Assembly (NCBI GenBank): GCA_963575645.1
Contig: OY754464.1
Span: 62,284,948 to 62,348,947 of the forward strand
Direction of reading: 5' to 3'
DNA length: 64,000 bases
DNA from: Xanthostigma xanthostigma
Taxonomy: Eukaryota; Arthropoda; Insecta; Raphidioptera; Raphidiidae
Shown: one piece after another, positions 55,753 to 64,000 of the stretch
How positions within the stretch are numbered: the stretch's first letter is position 1
How the letters are laid out: every line of letters begins with the position of its first letter
Program-made: the position numbers and the translations under genes
The notes under the pieces: model-generated
What the model saw: the letters and a program-made list of their open reading frames with translations, nothing else
Told to the model about the DNA's origin: nothing
The model's database searches: none

Positions 55753-56860
55753 AATCTGGTCAATAGATGTTTCATGCCAAAAACATTGTAATAATTGATT
55801 TTAATGCCATTGTGTAAGTTCAATAACAGTTTGCCAATGGTTATATCTTTGTTATTTGCCAGTTAAATTAATTAAAGCTTTGTCTTTGTAAACAATCTAA
55901 ATTTCCAATATGGCCGAACTGTAGTCAAAATCAGCTATTTCATAGAATGTTTGTTGTGATGTTATCACTCGAGTGACTTAACTTTCGCTAAATCTCTCGT
56001 GATAACACTACGTCATCCTCGTGATAATTCCTTCCATCACAAGCGAGATACTTAAAATATATTTAAGAACAATTTTTGTAACTAATTTACAAACTATTCA
56101 ACGAAATACTAAAAAAATATGTTCGGATGATATACATTAATCTACGCCATTGATTTGCTCGTACACAATATTTTTCAGTTGGGGGAAAAAGTTATTTTGG
56201 CGAGAAATTTCACTTAGCGAATTTTCAACGTGATTAAACAGATTTTTTTTATTTGCATATTATATGAATTTAAATTTAAATAGAAAAAAAATGTTTAAAT
56301 TAAATACAGTCAGACTATTCAGTAAAAATTCGAATTGCATGAATAATGAATTAACAAGTTTACAAAATATTGTCATCATTTTCATCGTCACAAACTGTAA
56401 GACTAGTACCTATCGTTGGCTTTATATTAACGAGCTTCTTGATTGGTTATCAATACACTAATATTTTCAATATGAAATTGTTGTCTCAAGTTTTTATTCT
56501 CGTACGAATTTTTAAAGATTTTTTTATATTTTGTACGATGGGAAACGTGTTAATTCACAATAGTTTGCCTATCTGTCTGTTTGTGCCAACATTATTCGAG
56601 TACGACTGAATCAATTTTGATGAAACTTAATAGTCAATCAGCTGATACCCAAACAAGTATAAAAAATTTTTCCGGCCAAGTTTGGGTTAAGATAAGGTTT
56701 CTGCCAGCGACGCAACTTGAATTTAAAGAGTGAAAAATTCTGGTGTGATCAATTGTTGTAAACAATCAATATTTTTATATCGTGTCCATCGCGATAATAA
56801 TATTAAGAAAGGTATGTGCACAAAAAATGGAAGATGGATTTATTTTATGAACATTTCGTC
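55753..56860. other. unassigned DNA
   Basis: CGTGATAACACTACG and CGTGATAATTCC (55990-56025) echo family C words. No gene recognised; short frames at 56264-56609 are low complexity. Confidence 0.35.
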
Positions 56861-56867
56861 TAATTTT

Positions 56868-57025
56868 TTTTTGACGTGATAACGTCTTATAAATTGATGA
56901 AACACCGGCTGCATGCACGAAAAAGTGTAACGTTCCGAAATGTGTCACGTTCCGCCTGACCTTCGAGCGGAATACGTTATCACGTAAAACTATCGTCCGT
57001 AAACCGACTTTACAAACAACCATTT
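56868..57025 (-). repeat. repeat family C, uninterrupted copy
   Basis: GACGTGATAACGTCTTATAA through GTGTAACGTTCCG, TCCGCCTGACC and TACGTTATCACGTAAAACTA to CGTAAACCGACTTTACAAAC. It is the intact version of the split copy 11793-12460, inverted. Confidence 0.65.
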
Positions 57026-57428
57026 TTTTTATATTTTTAATGTTATTTACTTCAAAAGGCTAAATATATAGACGAAAGGTCGTATATAAAATAAATCTAT
57101 CTTATATTTTTGTTCACATGGCTGTGTAATTTTTCTTATTGTTAAAAATTTAATTGTTTATTTCTTTATAACTGCAGAACCAATAAGTGGGTGGCTGAAA
57201 ACACGGATCACAAATAATATGCATAATATGTAGCTCTCACGTGACCGACTTTTGTTGATAAAACAATAAATAAATCGTCATTTTCTGAAGACACAGATTT
57301 TCAGCTTGTTTCATTTTAAAAAGACTTTAAAATCAAAGTCGCACGAGTTAGTTCAAGGCATCAGAGAAGAGGAACGTATACAGATCTGAATTGAAGTGAA
57401 AAGCAAACAGTTTTCAGCCTTAAAGCTG

Positions 57429-57660
57429 TTATGAGAAGGGATGTATCCAATTATTCTTAAGGGAGGTTTGAGGAAGGATAAAACTGAAATCTCTCGACGG
57501 CTCTGCAGTGTAGATATTCGAACCACGTAAGGCTGGCCTGTCAGCTCCAACGCCCATCCTGCGATGGGTCTCTTTTCTAGAACCCACCAACAATACAATA
57601 CTGTTCAAACTTTTTACCTCTGCTATACTTGTGATTTCATCCTTTAACATTCGTTGTAGC
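57429..57660 (-). other. open frame of about 75 codons, unidentified
   Basis: The minus strand reads from NCEELQRMLKDEITSIA through GSRKETHRRMGVGADRP to NNWIHPFS and a stop. Codon use is more balanced than in neighbouring ORFs, and a hydrophilic, protein-like composition is kept to the stop. An overlapping frame (57353-57598) reads AGWALELTGQPYVVRIS. I cannot name a family. It may be a terminal exon or a transposon protein remnant. Confidence 0.2.
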
Positions 57661-57812
57661 TCTTCGCAATTTTAACAATATCGTTGGCTAAAAAATATAC
57701 GTGCCTAATGTTAGTCTAAAATTTTGGAAAACATGTACCATCTCAACACAAAGGCAATTGCGATTATACAATTATTATATAACATTGAACACGATGGAGA
57801 TTCATTAAAAGT

Positions 57813-57880
57813 GGCGGATTTGCAGTCAGCCGCCCACAAGCCATGTAGTAAGTACCAGCCGCCCCTTTCTCAGCACCCAT
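57813..57880 (+). mobile_element. single hAT-like end
   Basis: AGTGGCGGATTTGCAGTCAG followed by CCGCCCACAAGCC resembles a hAT terminus (CAGTGGCGGATTTG). No partner end found. Confidence 0.3.
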
Positions 57881-58262
57881 CATATAGACTACATTATGAA
57901 TATACTTTATTGCCAACTTTTATCGAAATCGATTAAGAAAAGTTAACTATAACAGTTGCGAGTTTGTAATATTTTCCGAGATTTCAGAGATAATTGCAAA
58001 TAATTAGACACTCTGACAAACTCATTTTTTGAACTTAGACGTTGCGCGCTATCAACAAAGCTGACGTAAAATCATCTTAGAAGAGCGTTATATGATCTAA
58101 ACTCAAATTTATAAAAAAAAAAATCTTCGACAATAGCCTAAAATTATTGGTTATAAGTTGTCTGTTTAAATGCCTTTAAAAGAAACTGAACTGTCGAAAA
58201 TATTGATCTAAATTAGATATTCCGATTACTTTTTTGGGAAGATGATTGTTATACGATGCGGT

Positions 58263-58355
58263 GCAGTGTGGCCCGCCATACGCCATAATGTATTTTTTTA
58301 CGATTATCCGCCTTAGGCCCGGGCATACTGAACCTTAGGGCAAATCCACCACTGT
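58263..58355. mobile_element. possible very short hAT remnant
   Basis: CAGTGTGGCCCGCC at the left and CAGTGGTGGATTTGCCC (minus strand) at the right could be hAT ends 93 bp apart. The 8-base flanks do not match, so it may be two unrelated scraps. Confidence 0.3.
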
Positions 58356-58482
58356 AATTATTAGTGTATTTGTTATACGACATGCACACTATTGGCGTCG
58401 GTCGGATGGTGGGGTCTAGGGTCCGGATCATGATTTCTCGACGATTCATACCTTCATATTATCAGAGATAACCCATATTATG

Positions 58483-58552
58483 AGAATTTCATTTACAATG
58501 CAATATAGACATGAGTGTTGTCGATATGGTAGCTATGAAATGCATTAATAGA
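58483..58552 (+). repeat. short dispersed repeat, family G
   Basis: ATGCAATATAGACATGAG and CGATATGGTAGCTATGAAAT; direct counterpart of 27951-28020. Confidence 0.6.
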
Positions 58553-59779
58553 TATTTAGGGGTAGAAAAAAGTTTTAAGCCCAGAAATGCTGAGAAAAAT
58601 CTCAAAATAGTTTCAAATTTGAAATTTAACCCTTCAGTACAGATACAAATGTGCCGCTAAAATTTAAATATAATTGGATCGACAGAACCGGATTTCACGG
58701 ATACGGATTTACTTACTGAAGACTGTAGGTAATTAATTTGGTGTGTAATAATATTACAGTAAAAATATGATTTTAAGGGATGTATTAAGGGGTTAAATTT
58801 TTTATTTTGTCCAAAAACAAACTTGAGATCACGTACTTCAACTCGAGTTTTTCTTTATTAAATTTGATCACTTGAGAATAAACTACTGAACCGATTTTAG
58901 TAAAAATTATATGGGGTCACCCCGGAATTGCCCTGAACACAACGGATTCAAAGTCATTCAAATTAGAGCAACCATTTATGATAATCGGTGTATATAAATT
59001 ATTATATATGTATATTCGTTGAATTTAGTACCTATAGTGCAGGCAAATTAGATTTAGAATGTGTATTAATTGTAGACAAAACTTTTATCATTGTAAACGG
59101 TAAAGGGGCTTATAATGAACGTAAAAAATAAAAATGCCCGGCCAGGGGCAGTAAAGGGTTAATTCGGGGGGGTCAAAAAGGGGGGCAAAATAAATTATAG
59201 CATTTTCCAGCGAAACTTGATGTTCTATCAAAAAATGTTCTACAGGACAGTTGTAGAACATAAAAAGATCTACAACTTTCATAAAGGTCACTTTTTACTG
59301 TGATCTCAAAATGTCCGTGAAAAATGCAAAATGTGCGAAGAAAACGATTCTTTTGTTTTTTATTTTTCATTTTCGCATAAATAACTCAATTTTGACAAAA
59401 TTTTGTGAAGGCATGCCTCTTTATGTCTTAAATAAGCACAAATATTTTTACATAAAAAAATCGAAAAGTTTTTGTGATATTCAGTTCTTTCAGTCATAAA
59501 CCATTTTTTTTCAAATGAAAATTCTACGGTGAAAATTCATCGTACAGAGTTCTTCCTGTGCTTATTTTTTGTGTTTTTAGATGCACTACTACTTTTTCCC
59601 TGTTTTTGAAGTCGACAAAAAATAATAATTAACTGAAAACAAAAATTATTGCGACTCAGTCCAAATAATCCTGGCAGCCTTACGTTTACGTAGACTGAAA
59701 AGCTAATAAAATATTGCTTTTACTTACATAGCAGATCCTCAACTACACAACACAATAATTTTAAATTTTTCAATAACAA
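58553..59779. other. unassigned DNA
   Basis: 59130-59330 contains words (TTGTAGAACATAAAAAGATC, ACAACTTTCATAAAGGTCAC) that look like an interspersed repeat, plus a GGGGGGGTCAAAAAGGGGGG run. No terminus or gene was recognised. Short frames at 59088-59499 lie in this A/T-rich sequence. Confidence 0.35.
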
Positions 59780-59906
59780 TAGTTTTCAAATATGTACACC
59801 ACCATGCACTATTTTTCCATTTTAATGTCTTTTTTGTGTGATTTTAAAATTGTCATGTTCTATGTTGTTATTGCAACTCACAGAATAAATATTCTATTCT
59901 ATTCTA
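59780..59906 (+). mobile_element. LINE tail with (ATTCT)n
   Basis: ATGCACTATTTTTCCATTTT, GCAACTCACAGAATAAATATT and CTATTCTATTCTA form a non-LTR 3' end with AATAAA and a pentamer tail. No coding part is visible upstream. Confidence 0.5.
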
Positions 59907-60480
59907 ATATATAAAACATAACTTTTAAAGCAACTAACATTCAGTGACTAAATTATTACATCCCAATTTGTGGTTAATACACAAATTACTGAAAAATACT
60001 GGTTTTGAAGGTCAAATACTATACAAACGGTTACGCAAGGAGTCTATATCGCCTACTGTTTCATTGTGCAAAGTATCTAATGATCTTTTATAATGAGCGA
60101 CAATTCTAATTCAATAATTTTGATACGACCGGGGACCGTAATTTCATCAGCGCATACTAGAATTTCAGATTTATGCCTTGACTATCCGAACTAATAAGTA
60201 GTTATAACTTTAGTAGTTGTAATTCTTTAAGCGTTTGATTTAATTTTGTAATAATGTGTTTTCATATTGATGGAGTTTGATAACGCATTTTTTAAATAAA
60301 ATATGAAGCTAAAATAATGTTAAATAATTTTACTGACGACGAGTTGAAATTTATAAACTAAATTTTACAAAATATTTTAAAATGAAAACTTGCTGCTTTC
60401 GTTTTGGATTCCGCAAGATCGTTTATGAAAATTATGACTGGGTTCTTACTCAATGCTGAATTTAAGTCTCGACAGAATTA
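59907..60480. other. unassigned AT-rich DNA
   Basis: No gene or element recognised. Confidence 0.4.
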
Positions 60481-61060
60481 TGGCCATATTCACCAAACGT
60501 AAGTGTAGTTATTTATTCGGTTCATTTATTTCATTCCTCCGAATAAATAGCGATATTTCAATTCACCAAGCATAATTATGTTTACTGCAGATATAAATCT
60601 ATTGTGTTCAAATTCTCGGCTATAAATATTTATTCGCCTGAGAAAATAATAATGGCCGCCACATAAATTATAATACCTAACCTATAAACGTGGAGTATTA
60701 TATCATCAGTGTCCTTTTGTGAATTTAGTTATGTGTTGTATATAAACCTTTTGTGAAGTGTATAGTTGTTAAAACATTGAACTAAGTGGAAGTTTTGTGT
60801 GCAATTGGGTTAAAATAAAACATTATTATTTTATTGAAACTTTTTTTTGACGTTTACGCTAACGCCATCTGTCGGATTTTCGGGTGAACATCACAATATT
60901 CAACAAAAATACCAAGGAGTATAGTGCAGTGTGTATATTTATTTTTCAACTATTTCATTGGATAATTCGGTTGGTGAATTGAAAGTACATTTTTTGTAAC
61001 GAATAAATTTGTTCCAGGATTAGTAATTTCTATCTTTAATAGTGTTCGATGAATATGCCA
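60481..61060 (+). mobile_element. PIF/Harbinger-like MITE, copy 3
   Basis: Ends TGGCCATATTCACCAAACG and TGGCATATTCATCGAAC (minus strand). The interior follows copy 1 almost throughout (AATAATAATGGCCGCCA, GTGAAGTGTATAGTTG, CGCCATCNGTCG and TTGGTGAATTGAAA). Flanks are TTA on the left and TAA on the right, so the 3-bp duplication is unclear here. Confidence 0.75.
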
Positions 61061-61079
61061 TAATCGATTTAAATGAAAT

Positions 61080-61435
61080 TTGGTCCACCGCGAAGTGTTT
61101 TTCTAGGCGGTTCACAAGCAGGGCACTTCGTCCGCTGCCACAGCGCTTTTTATAAGGTCTATCACAGTTATAGACGAAACGTCAGGTAGAAATACCAATG
61201 AACCACGGCCTACAAGTCCCGAAACCAAGAAGATTTGGTACAACACCGACCGCGAAAGCCTACACACTTGGATAGTGTACAAAACTATTCGACGCAGCGA
61301 ATAAACTGAATACAGAGCCACAAAGAAAGCACATTCTTTGGCGTTGCCCTGCCACACACAACAAATACGTTTTCTCTTCTTCACCGAAACTAAGTTACCT
61401 TCACACACAAACGTTTACGTATACCGTCATTCCAT
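61080..61435. other. GC-balanced segment with open frames, unidentified
   Basis: A 98-codon minus-strand frame (61112-61408) runs from MCEGNLVSVKKRKRI to IKSAVAADEVPCL. Base composition is closer to coding than the flanks. No domain is recognised, and a plus-strand frame also stays open for long stretches. It begins just after the end of PIF copy 3. Confidence 0.2.
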
Positions 61436-61555
61436 GATAAAATGTCTATAAGCCTATACCAATTAAATAAATAGACAAGCAACAACTGATTACAGGTTTA
61501 CAATCCGCGTGCAATATTGCAACAGTATAAAATTTACAAAGAAAAGGAAGTGTTT

Positions 61556-61698
61556 TTTATACCTCGGTCAAAAATACGTACTTCCGGCATCAATTTCAAG
61601 GCAGAAAGTCTAACATTTATGCATTGGTGAGATTACACGCAATTTCTGCCTTAAAATTAATGCCGATATATTACGTACTTTCGACCGAGGTTTAAAAA
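61556..61698. repeat. short foldback, family K, copy 2
   Basis: ACCTCGGTCAAAAATACGTA...GGCATCAATTTCAAGGCAGAA pairs with TTCTGCCTTAAAATTAATGCC...TACGTACTTTCGACCGAGGT. The spacer is about 35 bp. It is a better-preserved relative of 49747-49863. The solo LTR begins 7 bp further on. Confidence 0.7.
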
Positions 61699-61705
61699 AA
61701 AATAG

Positions 61706-62311
61706 TGTTGCGTGCCCCTTGTTGGGACGACTATGGATTCTGTAGGAATCTTCAAGTAACGACAACAATAACAATCGAAAGCAGGTAAAGACCCGACCTT
61801 TCTTGCAATAGCCTGGAGAAACCAATACATGTAAAGGAAAGAATCTCGGAACTACGAGAGCATTCTAGAAGCGTGGGACGAAGCTATAAAATGCGAGCGG
61901 AGTGGTTGAGTCAGTTAGTCAGTTATTCGAGTTGTTGGTGAGTTGTGTTGATACAAGTCTGACGTAATACTGCGAAGATAAATAAACTTTAGTGAGTGCA
62001 ATTATATAAATCTGTTTAACATAAATAACTTTTTGTAAATACACGTGTGAATCAGTTACTCTACTAGATAAACTTTCTGTTGTGTTCCTGTGTTGTAAAT
62101 ATTTTGTGTATATAATTTAGTGACTCTATATTCTCTGTTACTCAAGTCTTTCATTTTATTATTTAGAACTATTAGTTTTGTTTCTGTTAACGCTATTATT
62201 TCTGTTAAGTTAAAGAAGTACGCTTTCGTTGGTATGTGTTTAACTGTTTTGTTAAACATTTATTATTGTAAATAAATAATTTCCGCCACGGACTACAACA
62301 GTTTTGTTACA
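61706..62311 (+). mobile_element. solo LTR of a Ty3/Gypsy-like element
   Basis: The segment begins TGTTGCGTGCCCC and ends TTTTGTTACA, with the 4-bp target ATAG on both sides (61702-61705, 62312-62315). Inside are TATAAAA at 61885-61891, an initiator TCAGTTAGTCAGTT starting 26 bp further, and AATAAA signals near 61980 and 62268. TG...CA ends, a 4-bp duplication and this promoter layout fit a Ty3/Gypsy LTR. No internal region or second LTR exists, so recombination between LTRs probably removed it. The Ty3 relic at 9871 is too far away to be assigned to it. Confidence 0.75.
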
Positions 62312-62322
62312 ATAGTATACAC

Positions 62323-62623
62323 CATTGATGTCAAAGATACGGCCCGCGGGCCGCTTCTGGCTCTCAAGTCATCTCAATACGGCCCGCGACCAGAATCTTA
62401 TCCAGTGAGGATTTTAGACGGCATTCGATGCCACGTCGTATTTTTAAAATTACTGAATCGTAAAGCTCAGGTTAATTTACGCTTTTTAATACATTTACCT
62501 ATATGAAAATTGATTTAAACTAAATAAATAAAGATTTTAATTTAGTATGTGTTTTAGAGTCTGGCCCGCTAACACTCTAATTTTTATAAATGGCCCTTTA
62601 GAAAAATCAGTCTGACACCACTG
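62323..62623. mobile_element. hAT MITE, 301 bp
   Basis: Ends CATTGATGTCAAAGATACGG and CAGTGGTGTCAGACTG (minus strand), with GGCCCGCGGGCC and TGGCCCGC subterminal. Flanks GTATACAC and ATATACAT agree at 6 of 8 positions, both differences being transitions. It starts 11 bp after the solo LTR. Confidence 0.6.
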
Positions 62624-62630
62624 ATATACA

Positions 62631-62695
62631 TGGGCAGAAAGTTGAGAGCCTTGAACTACGCGTCATGATATCCGAATCTCAAACTTTCTGCCCTT
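62631..62695. repeat. stem-loop, arms about 17 bp
   Basis: GGGCAGAAAGTTGAGA pairs with TCTCAAACTTTCTGCCC with one bulge. The loop is about 32 bp. Confidence 0.7.
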
Positions 62696-62709
62696 GTGGT
62701 GCAATATAT

Positions 62710-63030
62710 ACTATTCCTTTGACCGGTTACAACTCAGTCTACCGGACAACGGCAAGGTTTTAAGAAATGTGCCATCAAAACTAAATAACAAACAATTGTG
62801 ATTATCGAAAAATTAATGTATGCATCGTATAATTGACAAATATCTTCAGTCCTTTTATATACGGGCTTGTCCTTTTTTATACGGTCTGCTTTACATATAC
62901 GATCTGTAACATATACGTATATTATAATATATTTTATAACTTAAAATTTTATGGAAAATGCAAACAACTTTTCTGTCTATGAAAAGAATGCCTCTAAAGT
63001 TCGCCTTTTGGAAAATTGCAATTTTATCTT
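62710..63030. other. unassigned DNA
   Basis: No gene or element recognised; a few tandem TATACG words occur at 62855-62925. Confidence 0.35.
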
Positions 63031-63033
63031 TCA

Positions 63034-63358
63034 ACTAGCGGTTCGGTCTGGTTTCACCCGGGTGAAAAAGAACGAATGGTGAAGAGGGACACGAGTACGC
63101 ATCTTAGTTTACCAAGATGAATGTTGTGTCCAAATTTCATGATGATCGCACGTTCAAAAGTGTTTGTCGGACGGACCAAACATTGGGTTATATTATTGGG
63201 GTTTTCGTAGGGATCCCTAATTTAACTCGACAATATAGCCTATGTTACTCAATGATAAAGTGGCATTCTATTAATGTCGGCAGTAGTCCAGTAGTTTTTG
63301 AGTTTATTCATTACAAACAAAAATACAAATCTTTTCTCTTAATAATATTAGTATAGAA
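63034..63358 (+). mobile_element. RTE-type non-LTR relic
   Basis: Opens CAACTAGCGGTTCGGTCTGG and TTTCACCCGGGTGAAA, continues TAGTTTACCAAGATGAATGT and AATTTCATGATGATCGCACG, and ends GTAGTCCAGTAGTTTTTGAG, TACAAACAAAAATACAAATC and AATATTAGTATAGA. This is the classic lepidopteran RTE 3' module. Its first 135 bp is the complement of 37605-37748. The 79-codon frame here (63117-63356) is not the polymerase. Confidence 0.65.
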
Positions 63359-64000
63359 GTATAGATACATACCTGCGTTTAAAATATTTGTTATAGGAAA
63401 TACAACCAACAAGAATATAGGAAAATTCAACTAATTTCCAGTGATATTTCGTGATAAAAAGCCTAAAGAGAGCTTTTACAGAAGAGATTAATAACTGTTT
63501 TAAATATCACCTGTTGAAAATGTTGGAATGCGCCACTGGTATATTAATGAAAATAAACAATGTATTTCAATTCCACAAACATTTTCGATTAAAAAAACAT
63601 AAAGTTCTCAAAACCCCACTTTCGCTCTTGTTTATTTAATTCAACTGAAAGGCTATTCATAAAATGATTCATGAACATTTTTACTTGGAGTTTCAACTAT
63701 CGAAAAAATAATTACGAGACCGTATAGGCACGCTTACAACGTATTTTGAAATTACAAAACAGGGTCGTTTGTACAGCATGTGACGCATTTGGATGGAACA
63801 AACGGGACGTCGGAACAATCATCAGAGCCTGAGCTGCGGTCGCAGACATATCGAACTCGAAACGTTTGGCGCTGCACGTGCGCTTCAACACAATCACACT
63901 AACACAAAATGTTATAATTGTAGATTATCTGGCACTTGGACAGGTTGAATAAATAGATGTTACGTTTTTAATTTTTGAAACGTTTCGTTTTCAACTTCAA
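63359..64000. other. unassigned DNA to window edge
   Basis: No gene is recognised. The last 300 bp (63700-63900) is somewhat GC-richer; a 61-codon minus-strand frame (63712-63897) has no motif but could belong to an exon continuing beyond the window. Confidence 0.3.

Noticed and set aside
61112..61408. 98-codon minus ORF as a host gene.
   Set aside because: No domain, and the opposite strand is also open for long stretches; kept only as an unidentified segment.

Overview
The window looks like an intergenic or intronic stretch of an insect nuclear genome, most likely from a moth or butterfly (Lepidoptera). The evidence is indirect. The DNA is strongly AT-rich and full of short decayed ORFs. 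It also carries many non-LTR tails opening ACTAGCGG or ACTAGCCG followed by CCCGCG, a style I associate with Lepidoptera. I could not run a search, so the order-level call is an inference. I see no convincing host protein-coding gene. The longest ORF is 121 codons, and only transposon relics are recognisable as protein.

1-9.7 kb: a GC-richer patch at the left edge, a degenerate tandem array near 4.1-4.8 kb, an RTE-type tail, and a MITE (7319-7905) lying between the arms of a wide inverted repeat.

9.7-15.8 kb: a Ty3/Gypsy reverse-transcriptase relic (9871-10510) split by a nearly perfect foldback with an 11-bp target duplication; a larger foldback whose arms are built from 70-bp tandem units (10658-11141); repeated-family fragments; and a promoter- or LTR-like block (14434-14745).

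16.4-30 kb: a composite hAT-bounded block (16389-18285), further foldbacks, two copies of an element that carries antisense tRNA-like sequence (21126-21993 and 28742-29849), a small hAT MITE inside an RTE-type relic (22541-22903), and a hAT element (24777-25857) interrupted by a PIF/Harbinger-like MITE. A second, inverted copy of that MITE lies 0.55 kb away.

30-48 kb: a long-TIR mariner-like MITE (32407-33136), hAT and LINE relics, tRNA-Lys- and tRNA-Ile-derived sequences, and several copies of one dispersed family.

48-64 kb: foldbacks, tandem duplications, a pogo/Tigger-like relic (53794-54336), a hAT MITE with a perfect 8-bp duplication (54408-54751), a third PIF-like copy, and a solo LTR with its own TATA box and initiator (61706-62311) lying 11 bp from another hAT MITE.

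Nothing here forms an operon-like unit. The elements relate by nesting: younger elements sit inside older ones, so relative age can be read in several places. At least twelve large inverted repeats are present, each able to form a long hairpin if transcribed. Three short segments match the hammerhead-ribozyme core pattern (UGANGA, a stem, GAAA), as in Penelope-like elements, but I could not place the third strand.
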